The notes under the pieces were generated by a model, which saw only the letters and a program-made list of their open reading frames with translations, made no database searches and was not told where the DNA came from. A program made the translations under genes and the position numbers. Positions 25,150 to 32,695 of a stretch of 64,000 nt of DNA are shown here, piece by piece; the first letter of the stretch is position 1; every line of letters starts with the position of its first letter. The stretch lies in NCBI RefSeq assembly GCF_001486585.1, contig NZ_LN909044.1, positions 124,001 to 188,000 on the forward strand, in the 5' to 3' direction. This stretch comes from Paenibacillus senegalimassiliensis (GTDB taxonomy: Bacteria; Bacillota; Bacilli; Paenibacillales; Paenibacillaceae).

Positions 25150-25257
25150 GCTTTGCTTTGGAAGACAAGGGTTGTCCTGCGGGATAACCCTTCCCTTAAC
25201 CTGTATATCCCAAGCCTTTCAAATCTCAGAGTAAATTGTTAGGCAAATAAGAGAGCA

Positions 25258-25288
25258 AATAACCACCGGCAAAAAGCCGGTGGTTATT
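25258..25288. terminator. Terminator between small membrane protein and BclB-like gene
   Basis: AATAACCACCGGC (25258-25270) pairs perfectly with GCCGGTGGTTATT (25276-25288) around AAAAA. It separates convergent genes. A weaker stem AAGGGTTGTCC/GGGATAACCCTT at 25167-25192 may end the small-protein transcript. Confidence 0.8.
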
Positions 25289-25843
25289 GAATAAATAAAC
25301 TGTTGTGTTAATTAGATGATATTGACACCGCCACTCACATACCCTGCAGTGGTAGAGGCAATTGCCAGACCTGTTGATCCAGCCGAAACCACCAATAACA
25401 AACGAGTTCCTTCTGTGACAGGTATATTTAAGGGCCCACTATTTCCTGAAATAACAGTACCTATTGAAATTAATCCCGTAAGAGGAGGAAGCGTGACCAA
25501 CCCACCTGCTACTGGAGAGAAAATATTGTTAGGTGTGGTTGATTGATACAATTGAGCTGTAATTATTACTGATCCAAGACCTAAGCTTAGTCCCGCTGTA
25601 ACGCTGAAATATGCCGAGATTGAAGTGATGGCGCCATCACGCGGCATCGACCACGAGAAGTTGGTAAGCAATCCAGCCGCACCAGTAAGGTCAATGGTTG
25701 CTCCCAGAACGTTGGGCAATAACCCGGAATTCCCAAAGCCCACAACAGCAGGAAGTCCAGCCAAACCACCTACTAGGGTTGTTGGTGCTACGGGTGTACC
25801 TGATGCAAACGGAATAATAGCCCCTTCACCAGCTGGGCCGGTT

Positions 25844-26060
25844 GGGCCTGCTGGACCCGTCGCTCCGTCTGCTCCCGTTGGGCCTGCTGGACCTGTCGCT
25901 CCGTCCGCTCCCGTTGGGCCTGCTGGACCTGTCGCTCCGTCCGCTCCCGTTGGGCCTGCTGGACCTGTCGCTCCGTCCGCTCCCGCTGGGCCTGCTGGAC
26001 CTGTCGCTCCGTCCGCTCCCGCTGGGCCTGCTGGACCTGTCGCTCCGTCCGCTCCCGCTG
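25844..26060. repeat. 36-bp tandem repeat coding for collagen-like units
   Basis: Six near-identical 36-bp units start at 25844, 25880, 25916, 25952, 25988 and 26024, and the next begins at 26060, where the insertion occurs. Two more follow beyond it to about 26270, then the repeat degenerates. Each unit encodes twelve residues of the type [12 protein letters not shown] on the minus strand. Such arrays vary in copy number by slippage. Confidence 0.9.
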
Positions 26061-26069
26061 GGCCTGCTG

Positions 26070-26158
26070 GACATTGAGAGTATCTTCACTGTGGATCAGG
26101 GAGAAGAAGCGCGAAATGTATTCAAGACCGATGATCCTGAGCATCCCGGTGTCTCCCG
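26070..26158 (+). other. Antisense fragment resembling ATP sulfurylase (sat)
   Basis: Within the collagen repeat, the plus strand encodes about 29 uninterrupted residues reading [18 protein letters not shown] and then [10 protein letters not shown]. This resembles the conserved ATP sulfurylase stretch with an ...IF..D...EA..VF.T.D..HPGV pattern. Nothing else of that gene is present. The flanks are two copies of GGGCCTGCTGGAC, starting at 26060 and 26161. Confidence 0.65.
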
Positions 26159-27000
26159 CCGGGCCTGCTGGACCTGTCGCTCCGTCCGCTCCCGCTGGGC
26201 CTGCTGGACCTGTTGCTCCGTCTGCTCCCGCTGGGCCTGCTGGACCTGTTGCTCCGCCCGCTCCCGCTGGGCCTACAGGACCTGTCGCACCGGTTGCGCC
26301 AGTCGCACCTGTAACTCCGTCCGCTCCCGTCGGTCCTGCCGGACCTGTGGCACCCGTTGGGCCCGTAGCAGACATCGTGTTTTCAATCTGTACGTTAGCA
26401 GAGCCTTCCGTTACAATGATATCCAGCGTATTGGACAAGAAGTTAAGATTCTCCAAGGCTCCCACCGTAGCAGAGCCTGTGGTACCAAATACATTAAACA
26501 ACAGTTCTCCAGGAGTTAAAGGTCCTGTGGGGCCCGTTGGACCAACAGGGCCTGTGGGGCCAACAGAGATAGGCAAGGACATAATGGTATCCAGCTTGCT
26601 TTGCAGCAGCCATTCCTTTTTCGTAGACTCCTGCAAAGTGCTTCTGACACTTTCATTAATCGTGAGCAAATCACTAATGGTTGGTGCAGGACCTGACAAC
26701 CCGGGCAGTGTCCCCAACACATATTGCAACTTCTCGCCCTCGGCATTAATGATGTGACTTAATCCCAGTTCCTCCATAGCGATGGATGATAGCAGCAAAT
26801 TAATAGCGTCTTCTCGAGATAATGTAACGGACGGAGTAATATTGGGAAAATTAGCTTGCGACATACATTTTCCTCCTCAAATTGTCTCTGAACACATGCC
26901 GTACATCTTCAGAAAAAACGCATAGACAATAGAGCAAGCAATTACGTCATCCTGTACGGCCTACATCCCAGTTGGCTTTTTTCCAAACCTGCTCTTGCTT

Positions 27001-27333
27001 TTAATCTTCTTGCTGACGTTCTTGCCGCTCGCGATCCATTTCAACAACCTGCCCCATCTTCATCATTAGCATCATTTCCTTCAGAATGACTCCTTGCATC
27101 ATGGTACTCATGGAACGCTGCATTAGCATCAATTGTTCCATCGTAGGTGCAGAAGGCATATCTGATCCATTCTCCAAAGTACCCAATACATATTGCACCT
27201 GCTCCGCTCCCGCATTCACCATATGGGCTATTGCCATCTCCTCCATGGCAATGGAGGAGAGGAGCATCACGATGGTTTGATCCATATCAACGGATATGAC
27301 AGGCGTTATATTCGGCATTCCCGGTTGACTCAT
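27001..27333 (-). CDS. Small spore-surface family protein
   Basis: A 110-aa protein that consists almost only of the N-terminal module found in the BclB-like protein: MSQPGMPNITP then [20 protein letters not shown] and EQVQYVLGTLE. It ends with a Met-rich helix and a charged tail. It overlaps the glycosyltransferase gene by four bases (ATGA), with GAGGTG 7 bases before its ATG. The module probably mediates assembly or anchoring of cluster proteins on the spore. That role is inferred from the shared module and neighbours. Confidence 0.75.
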   Translation of the reverse strand: MSQPGMPNITPVISVDMDQTIVMLLSSIAMEEMAIAHMVNAGAEQVQYVLGTLENGSDMPSAPTMEQLMLMQRSMSTMMQGVILKEMMLMMKMGQVVEMDRERQERQQED

Positions 27334-28460
27334 GACCGTTCACCTCTTCCTGCATATCCGATTTTGTCTAGCTTCAATCTTGCATCCAAGAAATTGGGGT
27401 ATGCCTTAAGGGCCCGCAGGAAAGCCGCTTCAGCCAAGGCTTCAGACCCAAGCGCCTCATAACATATCCCAATAAAGTACTCGGAATAGTAGCTGCCCAC
27501 GCCGGCTTTACTCAAATGGATGCTGCATTGTTCACCCATTTCAAGACATTTTTCAAAAACCTCAATAGCCTCGGCATACCTTCGCTGTCCATGCAAAATG
27601 ACTCCTTCGTAAAACTTCAAATCCACATAGTCCGGATACAGCGAAGTGGCGAGTCGAATGCCCTCCAAGGCATTGGCGATGCTGTTCGTTTCAACCAGAA
27701 TGGCATACTTCAGGGCATAGAGTATGGAAGGCGGTAATTGCCGGGCATGGAGAAATTGAGCTATGGCTTGATTCACATAATCAAAGGCCTGCTCATATTC
27801 ACCAATACGGTAATATTCACTTCCAATATGGTAATCCACCCATAAGCTGCTGTTGTCTCTGGCTTTCTCTTCCAGCAGCATGCTCAAGTTACGTTCGTGC
27901 TTTTGTTTTCCGTGGATGGCTTGATTCATGTATCCATAATGATGGATACGAACCGGCAGCACCGTCAACCCCGCCCCGGAAGCAACCACTCTCCTTTCCT
28001 CCTCTGGCAGATACAATTGTTCATGTATGGGATTAGTAAAGTGAAACCCCAGATGATTACGGAATAACCGATGGTGGGCTAAGGTGTACATTTGATAAGG
28101 ATTAGGCTCACCATCTCCGTAATAATTTCTGAGTTGCAACAACAGTATATTCTCATTTCTGGAATGGAGTTCCAGTCTCAGGACATTTGCATCCCCTGGC
28201 TCCATTTCTTCATCCCCATCCATCCACAAAATCCATTCTCCCTGGGCCTTCTCCAAGCTAAAATTGCGTGCATTGGCAAAGCTGCCGTCCCAAGGATAAC
28301 TGAACACTTCCGCTCCGTAAGCCTTGGCAATGTCTATGGTGTTATCGGTTGATCCAGTATCCACTACGATGATCTCGTCTACTTCTTGCCGGACACTGTC
28401 AAGACAGCGTCCGAGATTCTCGCCCTCGTCCTTGACGATCATGCACAGTGACAGTAACAC
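27330..28460 (-). CDS. GT2 glycosyltransferase with TPR-like C-terminus
   Basis: A 376-aa protein from GTG 28460, which has GGGAG 10 bases upstream; a second possible GTG at 28502 overlaps the previous gene and has a poor site. The GT-A domain begins LLSLCMIVKDEGENLGRCLD, continues DEIIVVDTGSTDNT, and has a DxD-like WMDGDEE for the metal-bound sugar nucleotide. From about residue 220 helical repeats resemble TPRs (YYRIGEYEQAFDYVNQAI, RRYAEAIEVFEKCLEMG). Such GT2-TPR proteins usually glycosylate surface or spore proteins. It lies between genes of the spore-surface family and is co-transcribed with them. Confidence 0.87.
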   Translation of the reverse strand: MLLSLCMIVKDEGENLGRCLDSVRQEVDEIIVVDTGSTDNTIDIAKAYGAEVFSYPWDGSFANARNFSLEKAQGEWILWMDGDEEMEPGDANVLRLELHSRNENILLLQLRNYYGDGEPNPYQMYTLAHHRLFRNHLGFHFTNPIHEQLYLPEEERRVVASGAGLTVLPVRIHHYGYMNQAIHGKQKHERNLSMLLEEKARDNSSLWVDYHIGSEYYRIGEYEQAFDYVNQAIAQFLHARQLPPSILYALKYAILVETNSIANALEGIRLATSLYPDYVDLKFYEGVILHGQRRYAEAIEVFEKCLEMGEQCSIHLSKAGVGSYYSEYFIGICYEALGSEALAEAAFLRALKAYPNFLDARLKLDKIGYAGRGERS

Positions 28461-28488
28461 GTCAGCTTCTCTCCCTTCTGTAAGAGGC

Positions 28489-28923
28489 TCATTTCTTGAC
28501 ACCCAACCGGGTGTTAATCAGGGGCCGGGCTCCTCGAACTGCCGCCTTGGATGGTGCTGCTTTGGCCTTCTTGGTGGTTTGTGGGGTCTTGGTTATTCGT
28601 GGTGTTGAATCGATATTCTTCTTCGTAAAGTGAGCGGCCGTTGGATTCAATTGAACACTGCTAGAATGTACGGTTGGAGTACCAGCAGGCGAAGTAGGCG
28701 ACAAAACTCCCCCCTTGGAACTGGGTGCTTCGGACTTCTGAGCGCGCAAGAAAGCCCCCGCAATGCGCTTGTTCAAGCGCAGCAGTTGTTCAAAGCTTTC
28801 TTCAACTGTGTTCCCTGGCATACTCTGGCCATTTTCTTCAATTTGCCCCAACAGTTGCTTGACAGCACCTTGGTAATTCTGAAGTGAAAGAGTGAATGCA
28901 GGGCCAGCTTCATTCCTCTTCAT
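28489..28923 (-). CDS. Hypothetical basic protein of spore-surface cluster
   Basis: A 144-aa protein from ATG 28923, with GAGG 6 bases upstream; it overlaps the preceding gene by 14 bases. The first 75 residues look helical (FTLSLQNYQGAVKQLLGQIEENG, FEQLLRLNKRIAGAFLRAQ). The rest is Ser/Thr/Pro/Lys-rich and strongly basic, ending in TRLGVKK, and is probably disordered. I do not recognise the family. Its Ser/Thr richness would suit glycosylation by the adjacent enzymes. Confidence 0.7.
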   Translation of the reverse strand: MKRNEAGPAFTLSLQNYQGAVKQLLGQIEENGQSMPGNTVEESFEQLLRLNKRIAGAFLRAQKSEAPSSKGGVLSPTSPAGTPTVHSSSVQLNPTAAHFTKKNIDSTPRITKTPQTTKKAKAAPSKAAVRGARPLINTRLGVKK

Positions 28924-29587
28924 CTTCGGCCTCAGGCTCATCATGATCATAGTAATGTTCCCCGCCAATATGAGGTCCGAAGCCGATAATAGGTCCGGTC
29001 CCAGGTCTGCCCCAATCTTCGCCGCCTTTGCCCCAATCCGTTTGTTCCCCCCAATCTTCGCCCCAGTCTTCCCCCCAGTCCTCAGATTGTGCGGGATCGG
29101 CTGGGTCACTTGGATCGCTAGGATCAGAGGAAGGATCAGCTAGCGAAGCCGGATCTACTGGCAGCACTGGATACGGGGGATCGGCCGGGTCCGCGGGATC
29201 AGCCAAAGCTGTAATTTGGGCTGGATCGGCTGAGACCGTTGCACTGGATACCGCACTTGCTACCCTAGCTTGAGGGTCAGTACAACTCGGGTCGGTAGCA
29301 CAACTGTACTCCAGCGTATGGTCAATCTTCCGCAACAGCAGCCATTCCTTCATGATGATCATATCCATAAGTTGTATGGTTTGAACGGCATGCCGGCATA
29401 GCAAGTTGCTTCGATCAACGACCGGCAACGTGGCCGATGCCCCCATCAAACTACGCAGCTTCTCAGCCTCGGTGTTCATCAGGTGGGCAAGAGCAGTTTC
29501 CTCCATAGCCACCGATTTGAGGAGATCATTCACGACCTGCTCACGGTTCGGCCGGTGCGGCTCCTCCGGTATTGTTGGCATACTCAT
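28910..29587 (-). CDS. Spore-surface family protein with Asp/Pro repeats
   Basis: A 225-aa protein starting MSMPTIPEEP, with GGGAGG 8 bases upstream; 24 further in-frame codons upstream lack a site. Residues 15-110 are the cluster's N-terminal module (LLKSVAMEETALAHLMNTEAEKL, then MIIMKEWLLLRKIDHTLE). The C-terminal half is low-complexity: ADPADP and DPSDPSDP repeats, then EDWGEDWGEDWG repeats, a Gly-rich part and an acidic end. Such acidic repeats suggest an exposed, flexible domain. It is the first gene of the minus-strand unit below a predicted sigma-E promoter. Confidence 0.75.
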   Translation of the reverse strand: MSMPTIPEEPHRPNREQVVNDLLKSVAMEETALAHLMNTEAEKLRSLMGASATLPVVDRSNLLCRHAVQTIQLMDMIIMKEWLLLRKIDHTLEYSCATDPSCTDPQARVASAVSSATVSADPAQITALADPADPADPPYPVLPVDPASLADPSSDPSDPSDPADPAQSEDWGEDWGEDWGEQTDWGKGGEDWGRPGTGPIIGFGPHIGGEHYYDHDEPEAEDEEE

Positions 29588-29640
29588 TGATAAGACCTCC
29601 CAAGGGAACGTAAAAAGTCGGTATAGACACACATACTCTA

Positions 29641-29669
29641 AGAATATGAGGCAGGGCAACCCAATATGA
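29641..29669 (-). promoter_or_regulatory. Predicted sigma-E (mother-cell) promoter
   Basis: On the minus strand TCATATT (29669-29663), a 14-base spacer, and CATATTCT (29648-29641) fit the sigma-E consensus KMATATT-N13-15-CATACAMT at 7 of 7 and 6 of 8 positions. The start point would lie near 29633, about 45 bases before the 29587 ATG. On the plus strand the abutting CATACTCT (29632-29639) matches the -10 consensus at 7 of 8, with a weaker -35 TAAAAAG at 29611, and could serve the divergent glycosyltransferase. Confidence 0.55.
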
Positions 29670-29704
29670 TTAACAATAACCTTTGTATCTGAGGAGGGCT
29701 TGCC

Positions 29705-30871
29705 TTGATTACCGTCAGTTTGTGCATGATCGTCAAGAATGAGGAACAGTCATTGGAGCATTGCCTCACATCCATAGCCGATTTGGTAGAGGAGCTTATC
29801 ATCGTAGATACCGGCTCCACAGATCGCACTGTGGAGATTGCGCATCGCTTCCAGGCCCGCGTCTTCTTCTTCTCCTGGATTGACGACTTTGCCGCTGCAC
29901 GCAACTATGCCTTTGAGCAAGCGACGGGAGACTACATTATGTGGCTTGATGCAGATGACCTTCTGCTTGAAGAAGACCGCATGAAGTTAAAAGCTCTCAA
30001 GGAGCAGCTAGACCCCACCGTAGATTCGGTAACCATGCTCTACCATTTATCCCGTGACAAATATGGCAACAGTACCTTTAGCTTGAGACGTAATCGACTA
30101 GTCCGCAGAGAAGCAGGCTTTCGGTGGGCCGGCGCTGTGCATGAGTATTTGCAAGTTGGTGGCAAGCTCATGAACAGCGATATTTCCATTCAACATATGG
30201 GCAAGGCTTCCGAACGGGACTCTACTCGCAATCTACGAATCTATGAGAAGCAACTGGAGCTTGGAAGGACGCTGTCTCCGCGAGACCTTTATTATTATGC
30301 CAACGAGTTAAAGGATCACGGTAAGCTGGATAAGGCCATCCACTACTATCAAGCCTTTCTTGGCGATGGCAATGGTTGGGTCGAAGACTGTATTGCAGCC
30401 TGCGGGAAGCTGGCCGACTGCTATCATGAGCTTCAAAATGAGCAGGCTGCACTGGATGCCACAATGCGAGCTCTGAAGTATGATGCTCCACGCCCGGATA
30501 CTTGCTGCCGAATGGGTTATCATTTTTTGCACGCAGGGAATTATACGGCGGCGGTCGTCTGGTACCAATTGGCATTATCCATCCCCCTTCCCGAACACTT
30601 TCTGGGTTTCAATAACCCCACCTGCTCTACCTGGTTGCCTCATTTACAGCTAAGCGTCTGCTACGACAAGCTTGGCAAATATGAATTGGCCTGCCAGCAC
30701 AACGAGCTTGCTCTATCCTATCGCCCGGAAGATGAGATGATGCTCGCTAATCGCCGTTACTTCTCCGCCCGCCTGGATCAAACCTTGAATGCCGTCATCT
30801 TCAGAGAACCCACATCTAATCAGCAGCCGGATTCTGGTCAAGGGTCATCAGGCGAGGTGGCACATGACTAA
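29705..30871 (+). CDS. GT2 family glycosyltransferase
   Basis: A 388-aa protein starting at TTG 29705, with GAGGAGG upstream. The GT-A domain opens ITVSLCMIVKNEEQSLEHCL, has ELIIVDTGSTDRT and the metal motif WLDADD, then RNRLVRREAGFRWAGAVHE. Helical repeats follow from about residue 180 (DLYYYANELKDHGKLDKAIHYY). It is a paralogue of the GT2 enzyme at 27330. It is transcribed divergently from the spore-surface unit and overlaps the next gene by 8 bases, so it starts a second, modifying operon. Confidence 0.9.
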   Translation: MITVSLCMIVKNEEQSLEHCLTSIADLVEELIIVDTGSTDRTVEIAHRFQARVFFFSWIDDFAAARNYAFEQATGDYIMWLDADDLLLEEDRMKLKALKEQLDPTVDSVTMLYHLSRDKYGNSTFSLRRNRLVRREAGFRWAGAVHEYLQVGGKLMNSDISIQHMGKASERDSTRNLRIYEKQLELGRTLSPRDLYYYANELKDHGKLDKAIHYYQAFLGDGNGWVEDCIAACGKLADCYHELQNEQAALDATMRALKYDAPRPDTCCRMGYHFLHAGNYTAAVVWYQLALSIPLPEHFLGFNNPTCSTWLPHLQLSVCYDKLGKYELACQHNELALSYRPEDEMMLANRRYFSARLDQTLNAVIFREPTSNQQPDSGQGSSGEVAHD

Positions 30872-32687
30872 TTTAGACCAACAGGGAGAACTTCTTTCAT
30901 TAAAGGAGAATCCCCACATCATCATTGCCAGTCCAATTCGCCAGTCGCCTGCCATTTTAAGATGGTTCTTAAAGTCCCTGGAGCGGCTGATAACATCCAC
31001 TATGAACATCAGCTATTATTTCATTGATGAGAATGATGATCCTGATGCTTCAGAATTGCTTCGCACATTTGCAACCAATCATCCAGACACGCTCCTGATT
31101 ACCAAGAAAGCTCCCTCTTCCTATCTCCGTAATGAAACTACCCACTATTGGAGCCATGAACTGATCTGGAAGGTCGCCACCTACAAGAATGAAATGATAG
31201 CCTATGCCATACAGCAAAACGTGGACGCGTTGCTGCTCATTGATTCCGATATTCTCCTTCATCCGCAGACCTTGGAGCAATTGTACAGTTGCAGGAGGCC
31301 GATTGTATCGGAAATATTTTGGACCCGTTGGCAGCCTGATGCTTATCCCCGCCCCCAAGTGTGGATGATGGATGAATATATGCAATGGGAGCAAGCTCCG
31401 GGGGAGAAGCTGAAGAAGGAAGAAATTCGGGAGAGGTCTGAACGCTTTATCGCAATGCTTAATATTCCGGGTTTATATCCAGTCGGGGGATTGGGAGCTT
31501 GTACCTTAATTAGAAAGGAAGCACTTCTTCGCGGGGTTAGCTTTGACCCCATCTATAATTTATCTTTCTGGGGGGAAGACCGTCATTTCTGTATCCGTGC
31601 GGCTGCGCTGGGTATCCCTCTTTATGTTGATACTCATTACCCGGCCTACCACATCTACCGCGAGAGCGATTTGCCTGGGAGCGAGCAATTTCTCAAAGAT
31701 ACGGCTGTTGCAGAAGAGCATACCCTTGCTTGGGTCCCTGATACACCGAAATTGCCTTCCGTAGCGGGTAAGGAATTCGATAATGCAAGGGAGGACAATT
31801 GTTCCGCTATCTTCCCTCCGGTCCGGGTCAAGTCAGGTAACTCTATCATTCATACCCTCCCCTTGCTGATCCGGCAAACTACCAGGGAGAAGGATTTGTC
31901 TATGACCCTGGAATGTCTGCGGAGCTTAAGCCGTTCTCCGGAGCATCACGTCATTGTCTACCATCAAGGGGAGCTGAACCGTAACGAACTGGAGCATCTG
32001 TTGTTCCGCAGCGGGGTTACTGCCGAGGTGCTTGGCGATGGGCATAACGTCGGAATTGCCCAGGCCCGCCAGGCTTGCTTCGAGCATATTTACACCCATT
32101 ATTCAGACACTCCTTATATTTCCGAGATCCATGTGGATATGTACTTCCCTGAGAATTGGTATCTTCCACTCATTCAATATCTCGACGATCACGACGACCC
32201 CATGATTTGTCCGGGCATATTAACGTCTTCCGGAGAGTTGCTTCCCCTGAAGCAACAGGTGACCTTGCCCGAGAATGAACAAGAGTTGCTGGCCTTGCTT
32301 GCAAGTCTCCCGCAGAGCGGTGTCCGCCCTGGCTTTGTGCATCCAGTCATCCATCGAAGGGAAGCACTGGAGTCTGTCGGCGGATATGATTTGCGTTATT
32401 TTGCGGGGAAGCAAGGCTACGAGGACGACAGTCTGCTAATTGGATACGCCAACTATATGGGAACGCGTACCGACTGGCGCCCCAAATGTCTGCTCTCAAG
32501 CTGGGTATACCACGCGACCATGGCGCAGCGCATGTCCCTACCGGATAAATGGACCGATTTCGACCTCAATCGTAAGGCGTTACTCCGGCAATACGGAGGT
32601 TATGGGCTAGAGCAGCTAGCTCTTTTACATGACAACCCGGACTTCAAAGTGATGCTGGAGCATTATCTAAACGAGCCAAAGGAGTGA
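30864..32687 (+). CDS. Two-domain glycosyltransferase
   Basis: A 607-aa protein from ATG 30864 (GAGGTG 4-5 bases upstream), overlapping the previous gene. Residues 1-290 look like an Anp1/GT-A domain: PHIIIASPIRQSPAILRWFL, a DALLLIDSDILLHP metal motif, and GEDRHFCIRAAALG. Residues 340-600 look like a second GT-A domain: VIVYHQGELNRNELEHLL, GHNVGIAQARQACF, a EIHVDMYFPENW motif, and GYEDDSLLIGYAN. A bifunctional enzyme building a short glycan on a spore protein is likely; the sugars are unknown. Confidence 0.82.
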   Translation: MTNLDQQGELLSLKENPHIIIASPIRQSPAILRWFLKSLERLITSTMNISYYFIDENDDPDASELLRTFATNHPDTLLITKKAPSSYLRNETTHYWSHELIWKVATYKNEMIAYAIQQNVDALLLIDSDILLHPQTLEQLYSCRRPIVSEIFWTRWQPDAYPRPQVWMMDEYMQWEQAPGEKLKKEEIRERSERFIAMLNIPGLYPVGGLGACTLIRKEALLRGVSFDPIYNLSFWGEDRHFCIRAAALGIPLYVDTHYPAYHIYRESDLPGSEQFLKDTAVAEEHTLAWVPDTPKLPSVAGKEFDNAREDNCSAIFPPVRVKSGNSIIHTLPLLIRQTTREKDLSMTLECLRSLSRSPEHHVIVYHQGELNRNELEHLLFRSGVTAEVLGDGHNVGIAQARQACFEHIYTHYSDTPYISEIHVDMYFPENWYLPLIQYLDDHDDPMICPGILTSSGELLPLKQQVTLPENEQELLALLASLPQSGVRPGFVHPVIHRREALESVGGYDLRYFAGKQGYEDDSLLIGYANYMGTRTDWRPKCLLSSWVYHATMAQRMSLPDKWTDFDLNRKALLRQYGGYGLEQLALLHDNPDFKVMLEHYLNEPKE

Positions 32688-32695
32688 TTGGTACA

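Larger units (their letters stand above)
25312..26864 (-). pseudogene. Collagen-like exosporium protein (BclB-like), interrupted
   Basis: The N-terminal module (residues 1-100, including [20 protein letters not shown]) is shared with neighbouring proteins. Collagen-type Gly-X-Y repeats ([20 protein letters not shown]) follow, and the end is a BclB-type C-terminal domain ([13 protein letters not shown]..., [22 protein letters not shown]), which would sit on the spore surface as a trimeric filament. A 101-bp insertion (26060-26160) shifts the frame by two. From the N-terminal start the frame then reads the repeats wrongly (QQAQRERTE repeats) and stops at 25788, giving 358 aa without the C-domain. 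Removing the 101 bp restores one frame of 483 codons from 26864 to 25312. GAGGAGG precedes the ATG. Either the gene is broken or the assembly is wrong here. Confidence 0.8.

Noticed and set aside
25844..26060. 36-bp regularly repeated DNA that could be taken for a CRISPR array
   Set aside because: Units are contiguous with no spacers and encode Gly-X-Y repeats.
25788..26060. QQAQRERTE repeat tail of the 358-aa ORF
   Set aside because: It is the collagen repeat read out of frame after the 101-bp insertion.
25842..26757. Plus-strand ORFs of Leu/Ser/Pro or Gly/Pro repeats
   Set aside because: They mirror the collagen repeat on the minus strand, where the N-terminal and C-terminal domains give the real frame.
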